A stretch of 64,000 bases of DNA from Allomyces macrogynus ATCC 38327 (Eukaryota; Blastocladiomycota; Blastocladiomycetes; Blastocladiales; Blastocladiaceae), in NCBI GenBank assembly GCA_000151295.1, contig GG745331.1:1161516-1225515 (forward strand). Direction: 5' to 3'. This document shows, piece by piece, positions 44,712 to 55,770 of this stretch; position 1 is the stretch's first letter; each line of letters opens with the position of its first letter. Made by a program: the position numbers and the translations under genes. The notes under the pieces are model-generated. The model was not told the DNA's origin and searched no databases. It worked only from the letters and a program-made list of their open reading frames with translations.

Positions 44712-47599
44712 ATGGATCAGCCTGCCCTCGACCGCGCCGCCATCCTCGCCAATTCCCGCAGTCTGCGATGCATTGTCCACATTGGTCAGCATCCCTTCCG
44801 TCCTGTCGGCCAGCTTTGCAGCTCATTGCAAACTGACGGGTCGAGCGTCTTTTCTGCCATTTTCCATGGTTCAAATAGACCTCGATTGCTTTTATTGCCA
44901 AGTCGGTAAGTCGTGCTCGCGCGATTATTCTCGGATTGCGCTATGGTCGGGTCAGGTCGGGTCTTGCTGGCTGTGTTCCTCACGCACGATTGTCGCAACC
45001 AGAGCAAAAACGTCTCGGCGTTCCCACGACTGTCCCGCTGGCCGTGCAGCAATGGCAAGGACTGGTATGTTGAAGCAAGCGTTGGCGACGTGCTCGGTCA
45101 TGTAGTGCTTGAGCCTGACAAACAATTTAGATTGCTGTCAACTATGCGGCGCGTGCTGCCGGCATCCAAAGGTGAGCGCCGAGATCGGCTCCACCTTGTC
45201 CACCCGTCACGGACGCTCACGCCCCTGCTGTGCTGTCCTCTAGGCACATGACGGTCACTGACGCGCGGCAAAAATGTCCCGGTACGCGTGCTCCCCCTCC
45301 TTGGGCTCTTCCCGTCCCGCCATGCGTGCTGATCCCCCTGCATTTCGGCACCTTTCCAGACATCCGTCTCGTGCACGTGGCCACCTACAACGACACCCAC
45401 CCGGAACCCACCTACCACGCGAATCCGACGCCCAAATCGCACAAAGTCTCGCTCGAACCCTACCGGCGAGCATCCACCCAAATCTTCCAGATCATTGCGC
45501 GATTTGCCAAGTCCTTTGAGCGCGCATCGATTGACGAGGCCTACCTCGACCTGACCGAGGACGTCGTGCAGCGCATTGTCGCCGACCCGCCACGCATGGT
45601 CGACGAGACCACGGTCGACTTTGATTGGAACGTGGGTGAGCTGGGCACGGTGGCCGAAGCTGACCGCGAGTCCAAGACGTGGGGCGATTACATGTTGTCG
45701 GTCGCTGCCGGAATCACGCGCGATGTGCGTCGCGCGATTTGGGACGAGTTAGGGTTTACTTGCTCGGCGGGTCCGTGTTCTCCATGCGCGTCGCGCCCTT
45801 GGTGGGTGGATGGATGGTGCTCACCAGAAACTGATCGTCGTAGGAATCGCACACAACAAGACGCTCGCCAAGCTATGCAGCGCGCTGCACAAGCCCAACA
45901 AGCAGGTTCGCGTCGGCAGCTCTTCTCCACCCGCTCATACCCGCACATTCCGCTCACAGCCGGTTTTTGATCCCCCCCCCCCCCCAAACCAGACGATTAT
46001 GCGGCAAATCTTAGTTCTCGACTTCCTGACCGACATGCCGATTGCCAAGATCCGGTCGCTCGGCGGGAAACTCGGGACGCAAGTCGAAACGCAACTGAAC
46101 GTGCGCACGTGCGGCGAGCTCCGCCAGTTCTCGCTCGAGGACCTGCAGGCGCAGCTCGACCCGGCGCTCGCGCACTGGCTCTACAATATCTGTCGCGGGA
46201 TTTGCGAACAGCCCGGTACGTTCGCCACTCCCGATTTGTGCAACGAAGTGAGCATGTTGCTCACGAGCGGTCCCTAGTCGTGACGCGCAGTAAAACCAAA
46301 TCAATGATGGCGGCCAAGTCCTTGCGCCCACCCGCGACTTCCACGCAACAGCTCGACCAATGGCTCGCGATCCTGTGCGGCGAAGTATTCACGCGCGTGC
46401 GCGACGACTTTGACGTCTATCAGCGGTGGCCGCGGCAACTCGTGGTACATATGTTTCGAGCTTCTCGTCTCTTGCACTTTCGACTCACCGTCTCACCCGC
46501 TTTTAGCTCAACATCCGCCCGACCAACGGCGACGACCGATCCCGCTCCTGCGCGTTCCCGCCGCGCGCGCACTTGCTCGACTCGCCCGACGCGCTCGTCG
46601 CCAAGGCCTCGGCGTTGCTCGCGCAGTTCACGAACGCCGTCCCGTGCGCCGCGATCTCGTTGCAGTGCCATGGGTTCGAGGACGCGGATACGGCCGACGC
46701 GCTGGGGAAGTGGATGCGGCAGGGAAACGCGAGCGCAGCAACGGTCCCGGACGCGCCGAATGCGCCGTTTGCGGCATCGGCATCTGCTACCAGTGCACCG
46801 CCAGCACCGGTGCCGGTACCGGTTCCGGTTCCGGTATCGGCCCCTGTGCCGGCGCCCACGTCGTTCTTCGCGTCGCACGCGGCGCGGATATCGACGAGCC
46901 CCCCTCCGCCACCCCCTACTGCACCACCCTTGAACTCCGCGCCCGCAGTTGCTCCGGCTCGCCCGCCACCACCGCCGCCGACTCACGCCCCACCTCCACC
47001 CCCAGCAGCAGCAGCAGCAGCGCGCGGCGGTGCATGGGCGCTTCTCGAAAAAGATCGGCACAGCGCGCGTCTCGCTCACCACTTCGGGCGGAAGCCAAAC
47101 CGAAGTGGTCGTTGGCGCGGCCGCGTCGACGGGCGGATTCGCTCTGCTCGAGCGCGAGCGGCAGAAACGTAGTGGGACCGCGACTAAACAGACCAAGTTG
47201 AGTTTTCCCGCGGCGCCCGCGGCGGCGAAACGGAAATGCGGCGCGGAGGTGGATGCGGTCGCGATGCTGCTCGGGTCGCCGTCCAAGACCAAGACGACCG
47301 ATAGTGGGGCGCCCGAGGGGACGAAGCGGCGGCGAATCGCGTTTTTGCCAGCCGAGTCGGACTCGGAGTCGGATGACGATGGGGAGCAGCTGGGAGTCGG
47401 CGGCTCGTCCGAAGCGGAGATTGAAGTCGGGGCGGGCGCGTCCTCGTCGTTGCCGGCACATGGGGGTCCGCGCGAGGAGGCAAATGAGGAGGCCGGGATG
47501 GCGACGTGTCCACGGTGTGGGGAGCCGTTCCCGGCGCCGTGGATCCAAGAGCATTTGGATTGGCATATGGCCGCGGATCTTAGTCAAATGCCGAATTAA
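44712..47599 (+). CDS. POLH: DNA polymerase eta (RAD30/POLH), translesion Y-family polymerase
   Basis: Polymerase eta copies past UV dimers. Eleven exons close in frame to 712 aa, close to human pol eta (713): 44712-44784, 44879-44905, 45003-45064, 45131-45171, 45244-45281, 45360-45770, 45844-45905, 45993-46215, 46278-46444, 46507-46947 and 47006-47599. Catalytic motifs are HIDLDCFYCQVE (metal-binding Asp), AVQQWQGLIAVNYAARA and SIDEAYLDLT (Asp-Glu). The helix-hairpin-helix region IRSLGGKLGTQVE and little finger QLVLNIRPTNGD follow. After a Pro/Ala-rich linker are KQTKLSF, resembling a partial PCNA-binding motif, and a C-terminal UBZ zinc finger, CPRCGEPF...EHLDWHMA. The start MDQPALDR is set by exon 1 splicing to give RCIVHIDLDCFY. 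The intron at 46948-47005 (58 nt) is the shortest; a frameshift there is the alternative. Confidence 0.94.
45972..45985. repeat. poly-C tract (14 C) in a POLH intron
   Basis: A run of 14 C lies directly upstream of the exon-8 acceptor, acting as an extreme polypyrimidine tract. Its length may be misread. Confidence 0.9.
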
Positions 47600-47813
47600 G
47601 TAATTTTGTTTTTGGAAAAACCAGAGGCACTGTTTGGAGGAACCGCACGCGGGCTCCAGCTCGAGGGAGCCACGGCGCGCGCGGTCGGTATGTACACGAA
47701 TAGCGGACCGGGAGGGAGAGGGAAAAGAAACAACAAAAAAGGGCAAAGTCGGGAATTTCTCGGATGTTACGGGGAACGGTTGTGTCCTCGGCTCCCACAA
47801 GCGCCGACCCAAT

Positions 47814-48918
47814 TTACGCGACAAAGAGCCGGATCAGGTCGGTGAGCGTGATTACGCCAAGACACTTGCGCTTGCCCGATGCGTCGTCGGCCGTGGTCAG
47901 GTAGACGCGGTGCAGCGCACCTTGGACAATGGCCGTGATAACGTCGCGCAGCGGCGTGGTCGGCGTGCAGGTTGCGACGGCGGGAAGCTGGCCTTGGTTT
48001 TGAGCCTGCAAGGTGGACATAATCAGATGACGGTCAACACAACCGAAGGCGAAGGGAGAACCGGCGCACTTTCAAGAACTCGAGCACGGGCAAGTCGAGC
48101 GCGTCGACATTGGCCGCCGTGAGCCCGCGCAGTGCTGCGGCCGACATGGCCGCGACCAAGGCTCCATCGGCATCCACAATCGGCACGGCCTGAACGCCCG
48201 CATTCCACATGGTCTGGAACGCGTCGAGCGCCGTCACGTCCGGACTAATCGTGACCAGGGTGCGATCCTTGGGCAACTGCCCAAGCGCCAAATCCGCAAC
48301 AGTCTTGTCGAGATCCACGGCGCCCGGAGTCACCGAATCCGGGTGCGCAATAACATAGCGCACGATATCCGACTGCGTGACGAGCTTGGCGGGCGCCGTG
48401 GGCCCGTCCGCGACCGACGTGAGCAGAGCGCGGTGCACGGCCTTGGCAAACCCGCTGCGCAGCGTGTCGTCGAGCGTGTCATCAATATCACGCTCCCAGA
48501 CGCGGTACGCCTCGCGTGCATTGTCGAGCGGCATGGCCAGATCCACAGGCTGGGCGAGCGCGGCCGCACGGTCGGCGGGGGACCGCGAACCCCAGGGCGT
48601 GCGAGGGCGGCCCGATTTGGCCGTCGACGCGCCAACGACAGCGCCCAGCAGGTCCACCACGCTGAGCAAACAAATGTACTGGCGCCCGGCAGCGGCAATG
48701 CCCGCGCCAGAGGTCGAGGCGGCGCGCGGCGAGACGACGGGCACTGACAGGATGTGGTGCTTGGCGAGGACAGCGAGCGCGTCCTTGATGGAGGCGGTCG
48801 ACGGGACGGCGACAAGCGGCGGGTGCGCACGGCCCTGCGCGGCGAGCGCGTCGAGCAGGGCGCGGAACGTGGTCTGGCGCAGCGGCGCGCCTTGTGTGGG
48901 GGACGGCGACATGGGCAT
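47814..48918 (-). CDS. CBS-domain protein (SNF4/AMPK-gamma-like or Sds23-like)
   Basis: Two exons (48918-48070 and 48005-47814) give 346 aa. At least three CBS-type units can be read. The first is VAVPSTASIKDALAVLAKHH with ILSVPVVSP and YICLLSVVDLLGAV. The second is LVTISPDVTALDAFQTMWNA with VQAVPIVDADGALVAAMSAA. The last is CTPTTPLRDVITAIVQGALH with CLGVITLTDLIRLFVA. A fourth, more diverged unit ends KLVTQSDIVRYVIAH. Four CBS motifs forming two Bateman modules is the architecture of AMPK gamma/SNF4 and of Sds23, which bind adenine nucleotides or phosphatases. I cannot choose between them. The start MPMSPSPTQ is chosen because upstream sequence, although open, is not similar. Confidence 0.78.
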
Positions 48919-49265
48919 GGGCTTGTTGGCGTTGGTTTGTTGGTTGGTGATTGGCGGCGAGCGGTTGGGCTTGGCGCGGCGGGCCGAGTGCGGGCAGTCG
49001 CGGCGTGCTGCGGGTCGTGATCGAACGGGTCCTGCAAGGCGATAGAGGGCTTGCGGCGCAGATGAAATCGTCGTCGTCGTCGGTGTTGGTTTGGCTCGGT
49101 TGGTTCTTTGTGGAGGGGAATCGAGTCGCGACGCGTCAATGTGAAGCGTCGGGCGCCTGGCATCGCTGATCACACCGGCACTCGTACGCCTGTTGCTGAT
49201 CGGCAACCGCCATTCCATCAACACCCAACAGTACGACGCTGTTCCTCCACTAACGCCCAACAACC
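48919..49265. promoter_or_regulatory. bidirectional promoter region between the CBS gene and COQ6
   Basis: There are 347 bases between divergent start codons. Open minus-strand sequence continues from the CBS gene but is low in complexity. No further gene was recognised. Confidence 0.45.
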
Positions 49266-51033
49266 ATGCTGCCAACACTCGCTGCAACCGCGCGCGGCCT
49301 TGCTGCACGACCATGGACCGCGGCTGCCACCGTTTCAGCCACGCGCGCCGCAGTGACCTGCTCGCACCGCGCCTTCTCGACCGACTATGCCGACGTCGGT
49401 GAGCGCCCATTTCTCAAGCTTACCGCACTGATCCGTTGCTGATCGCACGCGCCGATATGATTGACCACAGCGATTCTCGGCAGCGGTGTCGCGGGAGCTG
49501 CCTTGGCCTGTGCACTGGGTGTGTTCTTGTTGCGTTATTGCAAAATGGAGCGATGTTCCTCAGTGCTGATCTCCGCGGCCGCCACCACCATCCAGCGCAA
49601 GCGCCCGAACTCGCCGCGCACAAGATCGCCCTCATCGACAGCGCCGACCTGACGCGCCGGTACTCGCCCGCGACCGACGACCACTGGTCGAACCGCGTCG
49701 TTTCGCTGACGCCACGGTCGGTACAGTTCTTGCAAGGTACTGCTCCCTGCCCTCCTCTTCCATCCGGCTGCTCCCTGCCCTCCTCTTCCATCCGGTGGAG
49801 AATCTCACTCTCCCGGAAACCTGCAGACCTCGGCGTCTGGGACGCGATCCCCTCCACGCGGCAGCACCCTTACGAGCACATGAAAGTCTGGGACGCGTGC
49901 AGTAACGGGCGCGCCGACTTTTCCGCCGAAACCGTGTCGTCCCCCGCGATCGCGTACATGATCGAAGTGCCGTACCTGCAATCCGCGCTGCTCGAAGTCT
50001 TGTCCGCGCAACACGCCGACCGCATCACCGTGCACTCGAACGCGACCGTGGCCACCCCCCTCGCGCGGGACGACTCGGGCGACACCGATGCGTACCCGCT
50101 GTTGGACCTCGGTTCCGAAAAGATCGCTGCTCGCGTGCTGGTCGGTTCGGACGGCGCCAACTCGCGCGTGCGGTCGGACCTGGTCCGCACGCAATTCTTT
50201 GGACGGGACTATGGCCGCGTCGGGCTCGTGGCGACCGTCGCGATTGATCCGACGCAGGGCAACGCGACCGCGTGGCAGCGTTTTCTGCCAACGGGCCCAC
50301 TCGCAATGCTGCCTCTGTCGGATACGCACTCGTCGCTGGTCTGGACTCTGCCGCCGGCCATGGCGGCGAAAGCGGCCGCGTTGCCCGAGGACCAGTTTGT
50401 TGCGCTCGTGAATGCGGCCTTCTTTTACCCACCGGCGGAACTGGCAGTGTTTTTGGGAAACGAGTTGGACCTGGATATTGCTGAGGAAGTCGAGTGGCGG
50501 GACGAAGTGTACGAGCACGGTGTGGATTTGGACCGCGTCGTCTTGCCGCCGTATGTGGAGGGGGTGCAGGACGGGTCGCGCGCGGCGTTCCCGTTACGGT
50601 TGCGGCACTCGATGGAGTACACGGCGCATCGTGCGGTGTTGGTCGGGTACGTCTGTTCGATCTTGTCCTCTGACCATTGCCAGTTCTAAACTCACACTCC
50701 CACAGCGACGCCGCGCACCTGATCCACCCGCTCGCGGGCCAAGGCCTGAACCTCGGTCTCGGCGACGTCGAGTGCCTGTCGCGCACGTTCCGCGACGCCG
50801 CATCCACGGGCCAGGACCTGGGCCACGCGCACGTGCTGGAAACCTACGCGCGCGAGCGGTACCCGGTGAACGCGGCTATGCTGACGGCGTGCGACGCGCT
50901 GCACCATTTGTTCGGCACCGACGCGGCGCCCGTCGCCTGGATCCGGTCGTTTGGCCTGAACCGGTTCAATCAGCTGGATCTAGTCAAGCGCACGGTGATG
51001 CGCGCGACCATGGGCGAAGTGAGCATGCTGTAG
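49266..51033 (+). CDS. COQ6: COQ6, flavin-dependent monooxygenase of coenzyme Q biosynthesis
   Basis: COQ6 hydroxylates the ring at C5 in ubiquinone synthesis and sits on the matrix side of the inner mitochondrial membrane. Five exons (49266-49398, 49471-49518, 49596-49736, 49827-50646, 50706-51033) give 489 aa. The first about 40 residues (MLPTLAATARGLAARPWTAA...) are a good mitochondrial presequence. FAD motifs are present: the dinucleotide-binding AILGSGVAGAALACALG, the DG motif VGSDGANSRVR, and the GD motif GDAAHLIHPLAGQGLNLGLG. Other COQ6 landmarks are RVVSLTPRSVQFLQ, FLPTGPLAMLPL and the final LVKRTVMRATMGE. The frame closes exactly. Confidence 0.93.
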
Positions 51034-51096
51034 GGCCGATTACATTCTATTTCTCAGTTTCATTGATGGGTTTTTCGGGAGCATGATACACTACTA

Positions 51097-52080
51097 CTAC
51101 TTGGGCGCCGGCTCGCTGCCGCGCGTCGTGTGCAGCGGCGCGTGCCCGAGCGACCGGGTCTGGAGAGATTCCATGGCGTGCTCGACTTGCGCGGTCACCC
51201 ATTGTCGGTGGTCGCGCGCCGAGACAAAATGCTGGTCGCGCCATGCCGACGTGTCGATCGGGTCGCCGACAGAAATATCGAGCGGGAGGAACGGCCTCGG
51301 TAACCACCCGGCCGCGGGACCGCCCTTGAGCGGGTGGATCCGTGCGAGACCGCGGTGGTAGATGGGAAGGAGTAGCGGCGGACGCGTTGAGTCGAGGATC
51401 AGCCGGCCGACACCCTATCATTAAGAATTGTCAGCAGGGTGCAACACGGCCCGCGCGACAACGGGAAGAACAGTAAACGTACCCAGCGAAACGGCAGCAT
51501 CGTATCCTCCTGGTGCACTTTCCCCTCTGGAAAAATATGCACCCAGTCCCCCTTGCCGAGCCTCTCTGTCGCGAAATCCATGGCGGGCTGGTAAACGCCG
51601 TGGCCGCGCACAATCGGGACCGTCTTGCCCGCCGTAAAGAAATAGCTCAGCGGCCCGTTCTTGTAGCAAATCTCCTGTGCGCCGAGCGTCCACCGCAGCT
51701 TGTTGACACGCGTGTTGAAGATGGAGAACGGCAGGGCGCCCCAGATAATCGGGTCGTCGAGCGTCGAGGCGTGGTTGGAGACTATGCTAGTTGGTGGACA
51801 GCGTGCGCAGCGGGCAGCCGGGCGTGGTCAGGGTCTTGATTACTTGGTGGTTCGGGTGGAGCGAGCGCAGAATCGGACCCGTAATCAAAGGCGTGCCCTT
51901 GGGCCGCGCAAGGATGGCCTCGTGCAGCTTGTCAGCGCCGTGCACGTTGAGCTTGGTGAATCCGTGCAGGAAGAGCGAGCTGGCGCCGCCGACGACGGAG
52001 CAGACGGCGGCCATGGCGAGACGCCAGCGGCGAGCGTTGACGGCGGCGGTCAACGGACTGGTGTGCGGCGTGATGGTCAT
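51097..52080 (-). CDS. TAZ1: tafazzin, monolysocardiolipin acyltransferase/transacylase
   Basis: Tafazzin remodels cardiolipin in mitochondria by acyl transfer to monolysocardiolipin. Three exons (52080-51879, 51781-51483, 51414-51097) give 272 aa. The acyltransferase motif VSNHASTLDDP is formed at the first splice junction. It is followed by KLRWTLGAQEICY, FTAGKTVPIVRGHGVYQPAM, GDWVHIFPEGKVHQED (motif FPEG), FRWGVGRLILDS and LPIYHRGLARIHP, all typical of tafazzin rather than of other LPLAT families. A hydrophobic segment near the start (MAAVCSVVGGASSLFL) fits the membrane-associated N-terminus. An upstream in-frame ATG (52264) would add about 61 residues, and I cannot exclude it. COQ6 ends only 64 bases away, convergent. 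Confidence 0.92.
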
Positions 52081-52504
52081 GGTGGTGGGGTCGCGACAGT
52101 CGGAGCGCAGGGAGAGAGTGGTCCGCGCGACGAGTGCTGGGAGTTGCGCGGGCAGTGGACCCGCGGGCGAGGAGGATTGCCGGTCGGTGGCGGCGACGAC
52201 GATAGTGGCAAGGCTACAATCATTGACAGCACGACTGATCAACGTTGATCTGAGTGATGTGGGCACTGCGTGGAATCCACGAGACCGCGCCGATCCCGCC
52301 GTCGCGTTACTCGATCTACGGCCGTATCACCACGACGTCGCTGCTGGCGACCGCCATAACGACCACGACCACGACGACAGCAAGGGCCAGGTGACCGCAC
52401 CGTTCTCCAACAAGTGCCGGCACCGCACTCGCTGTCCTGCAGGACTGCGTCCATCTGCTCCTTCGTTAGCACCTCTGCAACCTGCAGCACCACACCGACC
52501 GACA
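52081..52504. promoter_or_regulatory. bidirectional promoter region between tafazzin and ALG14
   Basis: There are 424 bases between divergent start codons. The part next to tafazzin may be N-terminal coding sequence if translation begins at the upstream ATG. Confidence 0.4.
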
Positions 52505-53290
52505 ATGATCCTCTTGTTCATCCTCATCGCGCTCCTCTGGCTGCTCGCGCGGCACTACGCCGGCTTTGGCGCTCGCCGGCACCGTACTACCCTCTCCATC
52601 CCCTCATCCAACCCGCCAGCGACCCAGCAGCACACGCTCATGGTCGTTCTCGGGTCGGGCGGCCACACGGCCGAAATGCTGTCCCTCGTCTCGACGATCG
52701 GCCGCGAGTTCCCTTACGCATCGCGCGTCTACGTGGCCGCCCGCGGCGACGATTTGAGTGTAGCCAAGGCCGCGCAGGCTGAGCTCGCACGGTCCGACAC
52801 GAGCACTGTGGCGTATCGCGTGCGGCTGATCCCTCGCGCGCGCAACGTGGGCCAGGGTTGGTGGAGTACGCCGTGGACGACATTGCGCGCGTGCGTGAAC
52901 GCGGTCGGGGCCGTGTACGCGGACGCGCCGCATCTGGTGCGTCAAGGTGGACTCGGGCGAGGACTTGGGTCGGTTTCTGATGTCGAACGGGCAAACAGAT
53001 TCTCTGCAACGGTCCGGGAACATGCATTCCGCTCTGTCTTGCCGCGGCCGCGCTCAAGGTCGGTGCGCATCGATCTGGTTCTGTCGCTGCCATGCGCTCA
53101 CAACAAATGCCCTCAGATGCTCGGCCTCGTCGGCACGCGACTTCTCTACGTCGAGAGCTTTGCGCGCGTCAAGCGGCTCTCTCTCTCTGCGCGCATCTTT
53201 TACCACCTGCGACTCGGCACGCTCGTCGTGCAATGGCCGGCGCTGCAGACGCAGTACCCGCGGTCGATATACAAGGGCATTCTGATTTGA
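52505..53290 (+). CDS. ALG14: ALG14, membrane anchor of UDP-GlcNAc transferase (N-glycan precursor synthesis)
   Basis: ALG14 anchors ALG13 on the cytosolic face of the ER; together they add the second GlcNAc to the dolichol-linked precursor. Three exons (52505-52936, 52999-53058, 53117-53290) give 221 aa, the normal size. The N-terminus is a membrane anchor (MILLFILIALLWLLARHY). Then come VVLGSGGHTAEML, VYVAARGDD and RVRLIPRARNVGQ. Splicing reconstitutes PHLILCNGPGTCIPLCLA, and the last exon reads LLYVESFARVKRLSLSARI, LGTLVVQWPAL and YPRSIYKGILI. The middle exon is only 60 nt. Confidence 0.93.
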   Translation: MILLFILIALLWLLARHYAGFGARRHRTTLSIPSSNPPATQQHTLMVVLGSGGHTAEMLSLVSTIGREFPYASRVYVAARGDDLSVAKAAQAELARSDTSTVAYRVRLIPRARNVGQGWWSTPWTTLRACVNAVGAVYADAPHLVRQGGLGRGLGSVSDVERANRFSATVREHAFRSVLPRPRSRSVRIDLVLSLPCAHNKCPQMLGLVGTRLLYVESFARVKRLSLSARIFYHLRLGTLVVQWPALQTQYPRSIYKGILI

Positions 53291-53478
53291 GAATCCAGTC
53301 CAAGGCCCGAGAAAATGTGTTAGTGTTATATTACAGCGCCGACCACGCTTCGGCGCGATCGGCGACCCACTTCAACGGACGGTGCGCCCAGCGGACCGGT
53401 TGATCCAAAACGAACATGGCGAGGACTCACGCAGAACCAAAAACGGCAACAAAAATAAACGAGAGGTCTGCTCGGCGC

Positions 53479-54119
53479 TTACTTTTTGTCGGCAGCGGCC
53501 GCGGCGGCCGCCTTCCCGCGCGGCGCCAGCGGCTGGCCAATATCCTTGCCGCGCAGCTTGACGCCGAGCGCGCGCTCGAGCCGAGAGAGCACCTGCTGGT
53601 TCGGGATGGCCTTCCCCTGCTCGTAGTCGGTGATGACGGTCGACTTCTCATTCACTTTCTGTTGATGGGTTTTCCAAGTCGTCGTCAGCCAAGAAAGGTC
53701 CAACCGGAGGCACTGCACCAGAACCGAAAGAACACACGTACCGTCGCGAGCTCCTTCTGCGTCCACCCCTTGGCCTGCCGCGCCTGCATGATCGCGCGCG
53801 CCGCGTCGAGCGAAACCGTCTTGGTGTGAAACGTTTCCGTCTCGCGGTCCACTTTCGCCGCGTGCCGGTGGTCGCCCGTGTGCGCGCGGTTGGCCGTGGC
53901 CTTCTTTTCCACGACGAGCGCGCCCGACGACCGGCGCATCGCCGAGTTGACGGCCGACGAGGACGTGTCGAGTCGCACTTGCGTGCGCGCGCGCACGACG
54001 ATCTGGTCTGGTCATCAGGACAGGAAGCGCACGTCAGCGGTCCGCAAGACAAGCGAGGAGCAACACCCAAGACCCGTACCGTCCCAGCCGATGTTCGATT
54101 CGGGCGTGAACGAGTTCAT
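53479..54119 (-). CDS. MBF1: MBF1, multiprotein bridging factor 1
   Basis: MBF1 is a transcriptional coactivator that bridges activators and TBP, and in yeast also acts at stalled ribosomes. Three exons (54119-54080, 54007-53742, 53658-53479) give 161 aa. The N-terminal MBF1 domain includes [11 protein letters not shown] and [18 protein letters not shown], then [19 protein letters not shown]. The C-terminal helix-turn-helix (XRE-like) domain includes [38 protein letters not shown] and [18 protein letters not shown]. The tail is Ala/Lys-rich. The gene ends 188 bases beyond the ALG14 stop, convergent. Confidence 0.95.
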
Positions 54120-54608
54120 GGTGGTGGCGGGAGGGTAGATTTCGGGGCGGGAGGTCCAAGACGGGGTGAGGGGCGGCAGCGGAGACTTGTGCGGGCAGCG
54201 GGGAGGAGCGGGTCCGGTAGCAGCCCGAATTCGTGGAGTTGTTGAAGCAGGACACAACGGGAGCGTTGGCGTTGTCGTCAGCGGCAGCAGCGGTTGGTTG
54301 CGGGAGAGTGGGGATCGCGTTGGCAAAGGATCGCCACGAACCACTGGCTGGCTGGCCGACGCGGAAGCCGAGCGACCACGTCGAAGCGCGCGCTCACGTG
54401 ACAATGACGGCTCAGCCGCCGGGTGAAGTCGCCGTGGAGAGTCGACTCACTCTGCGTCAGCAAGGACTGCCCAGTGCATGCGGCAACAGCAAGTGTGCGT
54501 GCACGTGATTCAGTCAGCACAGCAGCTTCACCACCGCGAAGGACGCGCCACTGCCGACACGTTGTGGCCGACGACAACCACCGGACACGGCAACACGATC
54601 ACGGAAAC
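54120..54608. promoter_or_regulatory. bidirectional promoter region between MBF1 and RMT2
   Basis: There are 489 bases between divergent start codons. GC-rich; no other gene was seen. Confidence 0.45.
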
Positions 54609-55731
54609 ATGGCATCAGCAGAAGAACAGCTCCTCTACGCCGCGCTCAATGGCGACCAAGTCGAAGTCGAGCGCCTCTTAACCGACGAGGACGCGGACCC
54701 GACCGTCTCTGACGACGAAGGCCGCACTGCGCTCTTCTTTGCCGCGTCCAATGGCCACACCGACGTCGTCTCCACGCTGCTCCAGGTCCGTCCGCACCAC
54801 GAGTCCCTCGCGCACCCCCCCCCCCCCCCCTGCCGACCCACCATGACCAATGTGCCACTCGAACAACTTAACACGGCCACCCATGGAACCTGCTCGACAT
54901 CCACGGCAAATCCGCCGCCGACTACGCCGCGTCTTCCGACGTCTACGAAGCCATCGCGTCCGAGGGCGTGCGCGCCGAACGTCTCTTCATGGCGCTGCGC
55001 AAGATGCAAGCCGCCCCGGCGCTCGAAGATACCAACTCGGTCTACCTCACCCAAAAACTCGTGTATACGCCGATGGCGACCGGCTCATGGACGCCGACGG
55101 CAACGCCGTAATGATGGGCTGGGAAACCCCCCTGATGCGCGCGTCCGTCGACGCCCTCATCCCCGGTCCCGGTCTCCGCGTGCTGAACGTCGGGTTCGGG
55201 CTCGGCATCTTCGACAAGATGGTCGCGGCCACCCAACCCGCGGCGCACCACGTGATTGAAGCGCACCCGGACGTGCTCGCCTTCATTGCGTCGGGCCCAT
55301 TGGCCAAATCGATCGCCGTGCACGCCGGCACCTGGCGGGACCAAATCCCTCTGCTCATCGCGTCCGGCATCCAGTTTGACGCGATTTATTTCGATACCTA
55401 TGCCGAGTACTACGACGATCTCGCCGACTTCCACCGCGCGGCCGCGCAGTTGTTGGCGCCGGGCGGGCGGTACTCGTGGTTCCATGGCGGCGGCGCGAGT
55501 AATGCGTTGTTCAATGACGTGTACAAACGGATTGCGGACGCGGATGCAGAGGCGCTCGGGTTGAACGTCGAGTGGACGAGGATGGAGATGGCGCCGCTAG
55601 GCGACGCGACGTGGCATGGCGTGCGCAGGAATTATTTCAGTCTGGACCATTATTGGTTGCCGGTTGCGATCAAGCCTGCGGTCGAGGTGGCGGCAGCCAA
55701 GGAGTCGAGGAGACCAGTCAAGGCCGAGTGA
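54609..55731 (+). CDS. RMT2: RMT2, protein arginine N-delta-methyltransferase (one-base frameshift near 55067)
   Basis: In yeast RMT2 methylates the delta nitrogen of Arg in ribosomal protein L12. Exon 1 (54609-54785) holds MASAEEQLLYAALNG and an ankyrin-type repeat (GRTALFFAASNGHTDVVSTL). Exon 2 (54875-55731) continues GHPWNLLDIHGKSAADYA. The methyltransferase domain has GWETPLMRASVDAL, VLNVGFGLGIFDK (SAM-binding), HHVIEAHPDVLAF, FDAIYFDTYAEYYDDL and GRYSWFHGGGASN. Two oddities exist. The intron (54786-54874) contains no usable AG and would end in AC. The frame also slips by one base between QKLVY and ADGDRLMDADG. Both lie in a stretch with a 16-C homopolymer, so sequence error is likely. 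The family assignment is secure. Confidence 0.9.
54815..54830. repeat. poly-C tract (16 C) in the RMT2 intron
   Basis: A homopolymer of 16 C lies inside the intron that lacks an AG acceptor. Its true length is uncertain, and local sequence quality may be poor. Confidence 0.9.
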
Positions 55732-55770
55732 ATGTGCACGATAAAAATGGTATATTCAGTTCTTGTGATG

